A DNA stretch of 64,000 nt from Candidatus Rokuibacteriota bacterium. GTDB lineage: Bacteria > Methylomirabilota > Methylomirabilia > Rokubacteriales > CSP1-6. The notes below the pieces were generated by a model. That model was not told where the DNA came from and ran no database searches. It was given only the letters and a program-made list of their open reading frames with translations. The stretch is taken from the NCBI GenBank assembly GCA_003221695.1, contig QHSX01000052.1:7508-71507 (forward strand). The letters run 5' to 3'. Positions 53,349 through 61,953 of the stretch are shown here, piece after piece (the stretch's first letter is position 1; every line of letters begins with the position of its first letter). The position numbers and the translations under genes were made by a program.

Positions 53349-53585
53349 ATGGCGCCGCCCGGGGAGAAGGGCACCTGGAAAGCGCTTGGCGAGCTGTCCT
53401 CCATCGGACTGACGCTGGTTCTGGCGACGGTGATCGGCCTGGGCGCCGGCTACTATGCGGATCGATGGCTCGGCACCAAGCCCTGGCTCATGCTGCTGGG
53501 CCTCGGCATGGGAATCGTTGCAGGATTTGTGAATCTCTTTCGGTCGGTCAACCGTGCGGGACGGGAACTCGATGACTCCGAGTGA
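53349..53585 (+). CDS. atpZ: AtpZ/AtpI-like ATP synthase accessory protein
   Basis: A 78-residue two-helix protein (GLTLVLATVIGLGAGYYADRWLG and LMLLGLGMGIVAGFVNLFR), the AtpZ family of putative Ca2+/Mg2+ carriers found before F-ATPase genes. It overlaps atpI by 14 bases. Confidence 0.85.
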   Translation: MAPPGEKGTWKALGELSSIGLTLVLATVIGLGAGYYADRWLGTKPWLMLLGLGMGIVAGFVNLFRSVNRAGRELDDSE

Positions 53586-53937
53586 CGTGACGACGCGAGT
53601 GACGGCGGCGGCGTGCGTGCTCGGCGTCGTCCTGGCGGTCCCGGCCGGGTGGCTCGGCGGGCCGACGGGCGCGCTCGGCGTCCTCGCCGGGGGCGCGCTC
53701 GCCATGGCCAACTTCCGTTGGCTTGCGACCCGCGCGATCGCGGTCGTGTCGGGTGCGGGCGTCGCCGGCACGGCGTGGCTCGTCGGCACCGCGCTCCGCC
53801 TCAGCGCGTTCGCGGCGGCGTGCGCGACGCTGCTCGCGCTCGAATGGGCGCACCCCCTCGCGCTGCTGGCCGGGCTCAGCGTGCTTCCCTGCGCCGTCAT
53901 CGTCGAGGGGCTGCGCGCGGCGAGCCGGGAGCCCTGA
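53572..53937 (+). CDS. atpI: ATP synthase I-like membrane protein
   Basis: A 121-residue four-helix protein. Its position between atpZ and atpB and hydrophobic profile (VTAAACVLGVVLAVPAGWL, TALRLSAFAAACATLLAL) match AtpI, which helps c-ring assembly. Sequence conservation in this family is low. ATG 53572 lies inside the atpZ end. Confidence 0.7.
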   Translation: MTPSDVTTRVTAAACVLGVVLAVPAGWLGGPTGALGVLAGGALAMANFRWLATRAIAVVSGAGVAGTAWLVGTALRLSAFAAACATLLALEWAHPLALLAGLSVLPCAVIVEGLRAASREP

Positions 53938-53939
53938 GC

Positions 53940-54719
53940 GTGGAAATCATCGAGCACCCTCCAATCTTCAGACTTCCCGGGGTGTTCTGGCCCGGCTACG
54001 TCCCGGACCACGTGACGTACACGTGGCTCGTCATGATCATCCTGACGGTGCTCGCGTTCGTCGCCTCACGCCGAGTCGAACTCGTGCCCCGAGGCGCACA
54101 GAACGCGCTCGAAGTGGTACTCGAGCAGTTCCAGCAGCTGATCGACGACGTGATCGGCCACGAGGGGCGCCCGTACCTGCCGCTCATTGCGACCTTGGGC
54201 CTGTTCATCCTCACCGGCAACCTCCTCGCGCTCGTCCCCGGGCTCGCTGGCCCCACGACCAACCTCAACACGACCGCCGCGTGTGCGCTGGTCGTCTTCT
54301 GCGCGTACCACTACATCGGCATCAGGAAGCATGGGCCGATCACCTACCTCAAGCACTTCATGGGGCCGGTGCCGTGGTGGCTCAAGGGGCCAATGTTCGT
54401 GATCGAAATGATCAGCCACCTGGCACGGCCGCTGTCGCTGACGTTGCGGCTCTTCGGCAACATGCTGGGCGGCCACATCCTGCTCGCCATGATGTTCTTC
54501 CTCATGGGGCTTGACGGCCTCATCGGCTGGGCGCTGTCGGGCAGCGCGGCGGGCGTGGTCTTGGGCGGTCTCGGCGGTGGCTTGATGGTCGCGTTTACGG
54601 TTGGGTTCATCTATCCGTTGAAGATCCTGGTGTCGTTTCTCCAGGCGTTCATCTTCGTGATGCTGACGATGCTGTATATCTCGGGGGCCGTCGAGGGGCA
54701 CGAGGCGGAGCACCACTAG
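53940..54719 (+). CDS. atpB: ATP synthase Fo subunit a
   Basis: 259 residues, including the stator Arg in HLARPLSLTLRLFGNMLGGH, GNLLALVPGLAGPTTNLNTTAA, and the C-terminal FLQAFIFVMLTMLYISGA. GTG 53940 starts the family N-terminus VEIIEHPPIFRLPG, two bases after the atpI stop. Conducts the ion through the a/c interface. Confidence 0.94.
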   Translation: MEIIEHPPIFRLPGVFWPGYVPDHVTYTWLVMIILTVLAFVASRRVELVPRGAQNALEVVLEQFQQLIDDVIGHEGRPYLPLIATLGLFILTGNLLALVPGLAGPTTNLNTTAACALVVFCAYHYIGIRKHGPITYLKHFMGPVPWWLKGPMFVIEMISHLARPLSLTLRLFGNMLGGHILLAMMFFLMGLDGLIGWALSGSAAGVVLGGLGGGLMVAFTVGFIYPLKILVSFLQAFIFVMLTMLYISGAVEGHEAEHH

Positions 54720-54740
54720 CGCACCACACAGGAGGCGTTC

Positions 54741-55067
54741 GTGCGACGTTCACTGATTCGGGCGGGCATGGCGGTACTCGGGGTTCCGGCGCTCGCGTTC
54801 GCGGCCGAGGGCGCGGCGAACAGCGGTGGGTGGATCGGGCCATTCACGGTCATCGCCGCGGGCCTGGGGATGGCGATCGCGTCCGGCCTCTGCGGACTTG
54901 GGCAGGGCAGGGCGGTCGCCGCGGCGGTGGAGGCCATGGGCCGGCAACCGGGTGCGGCGGCGCGTATCCAGACCGCGATGATCATTGGCCTGGCGCTGAT
55001 CGAGTCGCTCGCGATCTACATGCTGGTCATCGGCATCATCTTGTTGTTCGTGCAGCCGATCAAGTAA
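54741..55067 (+). CDS. atpE: ATP synthase Fo subunit c
   Basis: 108 residues. An N-terminal extension MRRSLIRAGMAVLGVPALAFA looks like a signal sequence before the two-helix hairpin; the loop is GRQPGAAARI, the ion-binding Glu is E88 in LIESLAIYML. Q55 (GQG), E88, S89 and Y93 correspond to the Gln, Glu, Ser and Tyr that coordinate Na+ in Ilyobacter c-rings, but the Thr is Leu. GTG 54741 follows GGAGG. No atpF-H-A-G-D-C follow, so the ATP synthase is split between loci. Confidence 0.93.
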   Translation: MRRSLIRAGMAVLGVPALAFAAEGAANSGGWIGPFTVIAAGLGMAIASGLCGLGQGRAVAAAVEAMGRQPGAAARIQTAMIIGLALIESLAIYMLVIGIILLFVQPIK

Positions 55068-55083
55068 GAGCGACCCGGTCCAA

Positions 55084-55119
55084 CGGCGCATTGCGCGCGT
55101 CGACGCGCGTGATGCGCCG
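55084..55119. promoter_or_regulatory. 36-base palindrome between atpE and rex
   Basis: 18-base arms meet at GTC|GAC and pair throughout if two G-U wobbles are allowed in RNA; the central 16 bases (CGCGCGTCGACGCGCG) are a perfect palindrome. It ends 12 bases before the rex ATG. It could be an atpE terminator (no T run follows), an operator for rex, or both. It does not resemble the known Rex site TTGTGA-N6-TCACAA. Confidence 0.6.
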
Positions 55120-55131
55120 CCACGCACGACT

Positions 55132-55785
55132 ATGGCGCCCCGTCCGAGCTATCGGCTGACCCGAATCCCCGAGATGACGATCCGTCGTCTCTCGGTCTAC
55201 ACGCGCTGTCTTCTCCAGCTGGAGGAGGACGGCGTGAAGACCGTCTCCTCCCAGGAGCTCGCCGATCGCTTCAACCTGAACTCGGCGCAGGTCCGCAAGG
55301 ACCTCGCCTACTTCGGCGAGTTCGGCGTCCGCGGCATCGGCTATTACGTGTCCGGGCTGAAGGCCGAGCTCCAGAAGATCCTCGGGCTCGATCGCGAGTG
55401 GACGGTGGTGCTCGTCGGCTTCGGTAACCTCGGCTCGGCGCTCTCTCGCTACAAGGGGTTCGCCCGACAGGGCTTCCGCATCGTAGCGGTCGTCGACGAC
55501 GACCCGGCGAAGGTCGGCCGCGAGATCGACCACATGCCCGTCATTGCGAGTCGCGACATGGCCCGCGAGATCAAGGCGCGAGGGGCCCAAATCGCGATCG
55601 TGGCCGTGCCCGCGGAGTCGGCCCAGACCGTCACCGATCAGCTCGTGGCGGCGGGGATCAAGGCGATCCTCAACTTCGCGCCGGCGCGCCTCAAGGTTCC
55701 CCGCGACGTCCGGCTCAAGAACGTCGACCTCTCGATCGAACTGGAAACGCTCAGCTTCTACCTCGCGAAGGGCTCGCGCTCCTAG
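55132..55785 (+). CDS. rex: Redox-sensing transcriptional repressor Rex
   Basis: Rex senses the NADH/NAD+ ratio and represses respiratory and fermentative genes when NADH is low. 217 residues: winged helix with SSQELADRFNLNSAQVRKDLAYFGEFGVRGIGY (about 38-70), Rossmann motif LVGFGNLGSAL, VVDDDPAKVG, and the domain-swap C-terminal helix (LSIELETLSFYLAKG). Its place after Fo genes and near nuoLMN/glpD fits control of energy conservation. ATG 55132. Confidence 0.94.
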   Translation: MAPRPSYRLTRIPEMTIRRLSVYTRCLLQLEEDGVKTVSSQELADRFNLNSAQVRKDLAYFGEFGVRGIGYYVSGLKAELQKILGLDREWTVVLVGFGNLGSALSRYKGFARQGFRIVAVVDDDPAKVGREIDHMPVIASRDMAREIKARGAQIAIVAVPAESAQTVTDQLVAAGIKAILNFAPARLKVPRDVRLKNVDLSIELETLSFYLAKGSRS

Positions 55786-55828
55786 GGCCGCCGAGCCGGT
55801 CTCGTGGTAGGGTAGGCTTGCTCGTCTG

Positions 55829-58800
55829 ATGTTGAGGGACTGGTCCGCCTTTCACGCCCTGGCGAAGACCTTCGCCGAGGGACCGGTCTGCCTGCGCATC
55901 GCCGGGCTGACCGGAGCCGCCCGCGCTCTCGCCGTCGCCGAGCTCCTCCAGGCCCACCCGCGCCCCGCGCTCGTCCTCGTGGAGTCGGCGACCGACGCCC
56001 ATCGCTGGACCCAGGATCTCAGATTCTTCGGCGCGCCCGCGGTCGAGTTCCCGGGGCGCGAGCCCTGGCTCTGGCGGGGCGGGCGGCAGCGGGAGGCCGA
56101 CGCCGAGCGCGCCGTCATCTGCCGGCGCCTCGCCGCCGGCGAGCCTGCGGTGGTCGTCGTGACCCCCGCGGCGCTCGACGCCGAAATCGCCGCGCCTTCG
56201 GACTTCGCGGCGCGCACACTGCGGCTCGCGCGGGGCGACTCCCTGGACCGCGAGCTCCTGCTCGAGGCGCTCGAGCACGCCGGCTACGAGCGCGTCGACA
56301 CGGTGGTCGAGGTCGGTCAGTGGAGCCCCCGCGGCGGTATCGTCGATGTGTTCTCGCCGAGCCACGCGAGCCCCGTGCGGCTCGAGTTCTTCGGCGACGA
56401 GATCGAGTCGATCCGGCTCTTCGACCCGACCTCCCAGCGTTCCAGCACGCCCGTCGACGAGCTCCTCGTCCTGCCCCTCGTGACGCAGAGCGATGGCTCG
56501 GCCCCGGCGCGACTCACCGACTACGTGCCCGCCGCGGCGTCGATCGTCGTCGACGCCCCGCGGGTGCTCGACGCGACCCGCGAGGACGCGCCGGCGAGCC
56601 CGCCCCTCCGTGAGCGGCTCGCGGGACGCCGACTGATCGAGCTCTCGCTCGTGGCCGGGACGTCGAGCGCGCAGGCGGGAGCGCTGCCGGAGGCCGTGGA
56701 GGTGACGCTCGAGACGCAGGCGGTTCCTCTGTTCGGCGGCCGGTTCGCCCAGCTCGCGAGCCAGATCGCAGGGTGGCGCGGCGAGGGGTTCAGAGTCTGT
56801 CTCGTCGCGTCCGACGAGCGCCAGGTCGAGCACGTGCGCCAGATCCTGCGCGAGCACGCGCTCGAGGCCCTCCCGGCGGCGACGCCGGACGGGGACGCGC
56901 CCCTCGCGATCGTCGTCGGCGACGTCTCCGCCGGATTTTCGATCCCCGCGCTCGGCGTCATCGTCCTCACCGAGGCCGAGATCTTCGGCGCCCGCCGGCG
57001 CCTGCTGCGGCGGCCGAAGTACCAGCGTGGTGCGGCGCTCACGGCGTTCACCGATCTCGCGATCGGCGACGTCGTGGTCCACGAGGACCACGGGCTCGGG
57101 CGCTACCTCGGCCTCAAGACGATGACGATCGGAGACCGCGAGGGCGACTTCCTCGTCCTCGAGTACGCCGAGGGCAACCAGCTCTACCTGCCGGTCGAGC
57201 GCCTGGACCTCGTCTCGAAATACCTGGGCGCCGACGCGGGTGCCGTGCGCCTCGACCGCCTGGGCGGCGCCTCGTGGGCGCGCGTGAAGGAGTCGGTGCG
57301 CGCCGCCCTCCGGCAAATGGCCGAAGAGCTGCTGCGCCTCTACGCCCAGCGCGCCGTCGCGGACGGGTACGCGTGCTCACCGGACACCTCCTGGCAGCGT
57401 GAGTTCGAAGCCGCTTTCCGCTTCGAGGAGACGCCGGACCAGCTGCGCGCGATCGAGGAGGTCAAGCGCGACCTCGAAGCGCGTCGTCCGATGGACCGAC
57501 TGGTCGCCGGCGACGTCGGGTACGGCAAGACCGAGGTGGCGCTCCGCGCCGCGTTCAAGGTGGTCGCCGACGGCATGCAGGTGGCGGTGCTCGTGCCCAC
57601 GACGGTCCTGGCCCAGCAGCACTGGACGACGTTTGCCGACCGGTTCACCGCTTTCCCGGCGCGCGTCGAGCTCTTGTCACGGTTCCGGTCGCCGAAGGAG
57701 CAGAAGGCCGTAATCGAGGGCCTCCGGCAGGGAACGGTGGACGTGGTGATCGGCACCCATCGCCTCCTCTCGAAGGACGTCGCGTTCAAGCACCTGGGCC
57801 TGCTCATCGTCGACGAAGAGCACCGGTTCGGCGTCGGCCACAAGGAGCGCATGAAGCAGCTCCGCGCGTCGGTGGATGTGCTCGCGCTGACGGCGACGCC
57901 CATCCCGCGGACGCTCTACATGTCGCTCTCGGGCGTTCGAGACATGTCGGTGATCGAAACCCCCCCGCTCGACCGGCTGCCCGTCGAGACGGTCATCCGA
58001 CGGTTCAGCAAGGCCGTGGTCAAGGAGGCGCTCACGCGCGAGCTCGAGCGGGGCGGCCAGGTCTTCTTCGTCCACAACCGCGTGCAGTCGCTCCCCTCGG
58101 TGACGCGCTTCGTCCAGGAGCTCGTGCCGAACGCGCGGGTGATCATGGCGCACGGCCAGATGAAGGAGCGCGAGCTCGAGGCCACCATGGTGAAGTTCGT
58201 GAGCGGCCAGGCCGACGTGCTCGTCGCGACCGCGATCATCGAGTCGGGGCTCGACATCCCCGCGACGAACACGATCGTCGTGAACCGGGCCGACCGATTC
58301 GGCCTGGCGCAGCTCTACCAGCTCCGGGGCCGCGTGGGCCGCGAACGACAGCAGGCGTACGCGTACCTGCTTGTCCCTGCGGACGGTCGGGTGGACGAGC
58401 AGGCACAGCGCCGCCTCCGGGCGCTCCAGGAGTTCACGGAGCTGGGCTCGGGGTTCAAGCTCGCGCTGCGGGACCTCGAGATCCGCGGTGCGGGTAACCT
58501 CCTCGGGGCCGAGCAGCACGGGCACATCGCGGCCGTAGGCTTCGATCTTTACGCGAAGCTCTTGGCCGAGGCCGTGCGAGAATTGAAGGGCGAACCGGCC
58601 TCCGCGGCCGTCGAGCCGGTGATCAGTGTCGCGGCGGAGGGCTTCTTACCGGACGCGTATGTCCCCGAGGTCAACCAGCGCCTCGCCTTCTACAAGCGGC
58701 TCGCCGGCGCGGTCAATGACCCCGAGGTCGACGACCTGCGCGCAGAGCTGGTGGATCGGTTCGGCCCGCTACCCAAAGAGGCCGAGCAGCTCCTCGACGT

Positions 58801-59050
58801 CGTCCACTTGCGAGTGGCCGCGCGCCGGCTGGGCGTGGAGAAGCTGGAAGTGGGCGAGGGCGTGGCGCTCGTCACGTTCGCGCCCGGGACACCCCTCGAT
58901 CCCCGGCGGCTCGTCCGGGCGATTCAGGGGAGCCGGGGGCGGCTCAAGATGAAGCGGGAGTTCACGATGGAGGCGGTCGTGGAACGAGGGGAGTGGGCGC
59001 GGGTCCGCGACTCGCTGCTGCGCCTCCTCGAGAACCTCGACCGTTCATGA
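55829..59050 (+). CDS. mfd: Transcription-repair coupling factor
   Basis: A 1073-residue Mfd, slightly short for the family. UvrB-like module at the N-terminus, CarD-type RNA polymerase-interaction domain near 410-480 (IGDVVVHEDHGLGRYLGL), helicase motor with GDVGYGKTEVALRAAFK (about 560), VDEEHRFGVGHKERMK (about 661), FFVHNRVQSL, and ESGLDIPATNTIVVNRAD, then the C-terminal regulatory domain. Removes stalled RNA polymerase and recruits UvrA. Stop overlaps the next gene (ATGA). Confidence 0.95.
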   Translation: MLRDWSAFHALAKTFAEGPVCLRIAGLTGAARALAVAELLQAHPRPALVLVESATDAHRWTQDLRFFGAPAVEFPGREPWLWRGGRQREADAERAVICRRLAAGEPAVVVVTPAALDAEIAAPSDFAARTLRLARGDSLDRELLLEALEHAGYERVDTVVEVGQWSPRGGIVDVFSPSHASPVRLEFFGDEIESIRLFDPTSQRSSTPVDELLVLPLVTQSDGSAPARLTDYVPAAASIVVDAPRVLDATREDAPASPPLRERLAGRRLIELSLVAGTSSAQAGALPEAVEVTLETQAVPLFGGRFAQLASQIAGWRGEGFRVCLVASDERQVEHVRQILREHALEALPAATPDGDAPLAIVVGDVSAGFSIPALGVIVLTEAEIFGARRRLLRRPKYQRGAALTAFTDLAIGDVVVHEDHGLGRYLGLKTMTIGDREGDFLVLEYAEGNQLYLPVERLDLVSKYLGADAGAVRLDRLGGASWARVKESVRAALRQMAEELLRLYAQRAVADGYACSPDTSWQREFEAAFRFEETPDQLRAIEEVKRDLEARRPMDRLVAGDVGYGKTEVALRAAFKVVADGMQVAVLVPTTVLAQQHWTTFADRFTAFPARVELLSRFRSPKEQKAVIEGLRQGTVDVVIGTHRLLSKDVAFKHLGLLIVDEEHRFGVGHKERMKQLRASVDVLALTATPIPRTLYMSLSGVRDMSVIETPPLDRLPVETVIRRFSKAVVKEALTRELERGGQVFFVHNRVQSLPSVTRFVQELVPNARVIMAHGQMKERELEATMVKFVSGQADVLVATAIIESGLDIPATNTIVVNRADRFGLAQLYQLRGRVGRERQQAYAYLLVPADGRVDEQAQRRLRALQEFTELGSGFKLALRDLEIRGAGNLLGAEQHGHIAAVGFDLYAKLLAEAVRELKGEPASAAVEPVISVAAEGFLPDAYVPEVNQRLAFYKRLAGAVNDPEVDDLRAELVDRFGPLPKEAEQLLDVVHLRVAARRLGVEKLEVGEGVALVTFAPGTPLDPRRLVRAIQGSRGRLKMKREFTMEAVVERGEWARVRDSLLRLLENLDRS

Positions 59051-60129
59051 TCCGCCGGCTCGCTGCGGCCGGACTGCTGGCACTCACGCTCGGCGGCTGC
59101 GCGGCGGTCTCGTCGGGGCCAGGGGTCGGCGGGACGAAGGAGAGGCCCACGCCAACGCCGACTCCCGCCACGGCGGGCCGGCCCGCGCCGTCGACGGAGG
59201 AGCGATCCCCGGAGCCGAGGGCCCCGGCGAAGCCCACGGATGAGGACGTGACCGACCGGGTCGTCGCCGTCGTGAACAACGACGCGATCACCCTGGGCGA
59301 GCTCCAGGAGGCCATCAACGCGTACCGATCCCAGACACGCCAGGAGACGCCGGTGTCGAACGACTTCGTTCAGCAGGTCCTCACCAAGATGATCGACAAC
59401 CGGCTCCAGGTCCAGGAGGCAGAGCGCGAGAAGATCACGGTGGATGAAGCCGAGGTCGAGGAGGAGCTCGCGGAGAGGATCAAAAAGCTGGGCGTCCCGA
59501 ATCGCGAGGAGTTCGATCGGCTCCTCACGGCGCAGGGCCTCACGGCGGAGACGATCAAGAAGCGAGTGCGTGACGAGATCCGCGTGGCCCGTGTGATCAA
59601 CCGGAAGGTGCGGCTCCGGATCTCCGTGACCGAGATCGAGATCAACAAGTACCTCGACGCCAACCGCCAGAAACTCGAGACCGGCCTCGCATACCATGCG
59701 CGGCACATCCTGGTCGTGCCAGAGGGTGTCCCCCCCGACGCCGCCTGGGAGGCTGCCCGCATCAAGGCCGAGATGCTCCGTGCTCAGCTGCTCCAGGGGA
59801 CCGACTTCGCGGAGCTCGCCCGCCAGCACTCGCGCGACGCCAGCGGGAGAGACGGCGGCGACCTCGGGACGCTCAAGCGGGGTGAGCTGGCCCAGGACAT
59901 CGAGGCACAGATCCTGAGCCTGGAGCCGGGGACGATCTCCAAGCCATACCGGTCGTCGCTCGGTTACCACATCTTCCGGCTCGAGTCGAAGGAGACCCTC
60001 GAGGGGGAGGCGCTGGCCCGGGCCAAGGCGCAGATCCGCGAGATTCTATTCCGGGAGAAGTACGACGCGCGCCTGGACGCCTGGCTCAAGGAAATCAAGC
60101 AGCGGGCGGTCATCGAGGTCCGGCTGTAA
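59047..60129 (+). CDS. SurA/PpiC-like peptidyl-prolyl isomerase lipoprotein
   Basis: 360 residues. Lipoprotein signal LLALTLGGC (Cys18), a Pro/Thr-rich linker, SurA N-domain (RVVAVVNNDAITLGELQEAI, MIDNRLQVQEAEREKITV), and one parvulin domain near 215-310 (YHARHILVV, FAELARQHSRDASGRDGGDLG, LGYHIFRLESK). An envelope chaperone for outer-membrane proteins, here membrane-anchored. ATG overlaps the mfd stop. Confidence 0.88.
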   Translation: MIRRLAAAGLLALTLGGCAAVSSGPGVGGTKERPTPTPTPATAGRPAPSTEERSPEPRAPAKPTDEDVTDRVVAVVNNDAITLGELQEAINAYRSQTRQETPVSNDFVQQVLTKMIDNRLQVQEAEREKITVDEAEVEEELAERIKKLGVPNREEFDRLLTAQGLTAETIKKRVRDEIRVARVINRKVRLRISVTEIEINKYLDANRQKLETGLAYHARHILVVPEGVPPDAAWEAARIKAEMLRAQLLQGTDFAELARQHSRDASGRDGGDLGTLKRGELAQDIEAQILSLEPGTISKPYRSSLGYHIFRLESKETLEGEALARAKAQIREILFREKYDARLDAWLKEIKQRAVIEVRL

Positions 60130-60148
60130 ACATCGCCGTGAAAACTCA

Positions 60149-60193
60149 TTGACAATCCCCACTACGGATGGGAAGATAACGCCGGGCGTTATC
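60149..60193 (+). promoter_or_regulatory. Palindrome and promoter-like elements before rho
   Basis: TTGACA (60149-60154) and GATAAC (60175-60180) form a candidate promoter, although the 20-base spacer is long. Overlying the -10 is a perfect palindrome GATAACGCC-G-GGCGTTATC (60175-60193), well placed for a repressor or a structured 5' UTR. The remaining bases to the rho ATG (to 60276) hold GGAG as ribosome binding site. Confidence 0.5.
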
Positions 60194-60276
60194 GCTCCAA
60201 CCCCGCAGGAAATCTGCAGTCAGCGTAACCAACCCATTAGCCCGCGGCCCCTAGAAGCCGCACCCGGAGCCCGTTG

Positions 60277-61590
60277 ATGAGTGCCCGCCGAGAGCGAGGT
60301 CAAGGAAACCCGACGCAGACCCCCGAAACGAACGGCCTGAACCTCTCCGAGCTGAAGGAAAAGACGATCGGGGATCTCAACCAGATCGCCCGTGACCTGA
60401 ACGTCCAGAACTTCGGTGGCCTGCGCAAGCAGGAACTGATATTCAAGATCCTCCAGTCGCAGGCGGAGAAGGACGGGCTCATCTACGCCGAGGGCGTCCT
60501 CGAGGTCCTCCCCGACGGCTTCGGCTTCCTCCGGGCGCCGGACTACAACTACTTGCCCGGGCCCGACGATATTTACGTCTCTCCATCCCAGATCCGGCGA
60601 TTCGACCTCCGCACCGGCGATACCATCTCCGGACAGGTTCGACCGCCGAAGGACACGGAGCGGTATTTCGCGCTCCTGAAGGTCGAGGCGATCAACTTCG
60701 AGACGCCCGACCAGGCGCGCGAGAAGATCTTCTTCGACAACCTCACGCCGCTCTATCCGATGGAGCGGCTGCGTCTCGAGTACGATCCCGAGAACCTCAC
60801 GACCCGCGTGATGGACCTGCTCTGCCCGATCGGCAAGGGGCAGCGTGGGATGATCGTCGCGGCGCCGCGCACCGGCAAGACCATGATGCTGCAGTCCATC
60901 GCCCACGCGATCGCGACGAACCACCCCGAGGTCTACCTGATCGTGCTGCTGATCGACGAGCGACCCGAGGAGGTCACCGACATGCAGCGGTCGGTGAAGG
61001 GCGAGGTCATCTCGTCCACGTTCGACGAACCGCCACAGCGGCACATCCAGGTGGCCGACATGGTCATCGAGAAGGCCAAGCGGCTCGTCGAGCACAAGCG
61101 CGACGTCGTGATCCTGCTCGACTCGCTCACACGCTTTGCCCGCGCCCACAACGCCGTCATCCCGTCGTCGGGAAAGGTCCTCTCGGGCGGCCTCGACGCC
61201 AACGCGCTGCAGCGACCCCGGCGGTTTTTCGCCACCGCCCGCAACATCGAGGAGGGTGGCTCGCTGACCATCATGGCCACTGCCATCGTCGACACGGGCA
61301 GCCGGATGGACGACGTGATCTTCGAGGAGTTCAAGGGCACGGGCAACATGGAAGTCCACCTGGACCGGCGGCTCATGGACAAACGCATTTTCCCGACCAT
61401 CAACATCGAGCAATCAGGTACCCGGAAGGAAGAGCTCCTGCTCGAGAAGGATGAGCTACAAAAGGTCTGGCTCCTCCGGAAGGCCCTCTCTCAGCTGAAC
61501 CCTGTGGAAGCCATGGAGCTCCTGCTCGACAAGCTCAAGCTCACCAAGACGAACAAGGAGTTCCTGGCCTCGATGCACAGCTTGGGATAG
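60277..61590 (+). CDS. rho: Transcription termination factor Rho
   Basis: 437 residues: N-terminal helix bundle ([21 protein letters not shown]), OB-fold RNA site ([21 protein letters not shown]), Walker [28 protein letters not shown], and [19 protein letters not shown]. Full length and apparently intact. ATG 60277 is preferred to TTG 60274; GGAG lies 8 bases upstream. Confidence 0.96.
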   Translation: MSARRERGQGNPTQTPETNGLNLSELKEKTIGDLNQIARDLNVQNFGGLRKQELIFKILQSQAEKDGLIYAEGVLEVLPDGFGFLRAPDYNYLPGPDDIYVSPSQIRRFDLRTGDTISGQVRPPKDTERYFALLKVEAINFETPDQAREKIFFDNLTPLYPMERLRLEYDPENLTTRVMDLLCPIGKGQRGMIVAAPRTGKTMMLQSIAHAIATNHPEVYLIVLLIDERPEEVTDMQRSVKGEVISSTFDEPPQRHIQVADMVIEKAKRLVEHKRDVVILLDSLTRFARAHNAVIPSSGKVLSGGLDANALQRPRRFFATARNIEEGGSLTIMATAIVDTGSRMDDVIFEEFKGTGNMEVHLDRRLMDKRIFPTINIEQSGTRKEELLLEKDELQKVWLLRKALSQLNPVEAMELLLDKLKLTKTNKEFLASMHSLG

Positions 61591-61620
61591 GAGCGACCCC
61601 ACCCGAAGTCCCCGGGATTT

Positions 61621-61649
61621 TTGCGCTTTCCCGCCCGGGCTGGTATCCT
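61621..61649 (+). promoter_or_regulatory. Promoter for rpmE (TTGCGC-N17-TATCCT)
   Basis: TTGCGC at 61621-61626, 17-base spacer, TATCCT at 61644-61649 with an extended TGG. It lies 31 bases after the rho stop and is followed by AGGAGGT and the GTG of rpmE, so rpmE can be expressed on its own. Confidence 0.55.
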
Positions 61650-61674
61650 TGTCTCCTCGCAGGAGGTGGCGATC

Positions 61675-61887
61675 GTGAAGGTGGGTATTCATCCGGAGTA
61701 CGTGGAGACGACGATCACGTGCGCGTGCGGCGAGGTCGTCCGCACCCGCTCGACCCGGTCCGACATCCGGGTGGAAATCTGCTCGAAGTGCCACCCCTTC
61801 TACACCGGCAAGCAGAAGCTCGTGGACACGGCCGGGCGCGTCGAGCGCTTCCAGCGGAAGTACAAGCGGCAGAGCGCGTCGTCGTAG
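61675..61887 (+). CDS. rpmE: 50S ribosomal protein L31
   Basis: 70 residues beginning [16 protein letters not shown]. The four cysteines (CAC at 16/18 and CSKC at 36/39) bind zinc, so this is the C+ form not the zinc-independent paralogue. [24 protein letters not shown] is the family signature. GTG 61675 follows AGGAGGT. Confidence 0.95.
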   Translation: MKVGIHPEYVETTITCACGEVVRTRSTRSDIRVEICSKCHPFYTGKQKLVDTAGRVERFQRKYKRQSASS

Positions 61888-61953
61888 CGAACGCTCCGCG
61901 ACCGGCTGGAGTGGGCTCCAGCCGGGGCTCTGTTGCGGGAGGCGCTGAGCCCG

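Noticed and set aside
55068..55131. Rex operator TTGTGA-N6-TCACAA before rex
   Set aside because: Not present; only the GC-rich palindrome is found.
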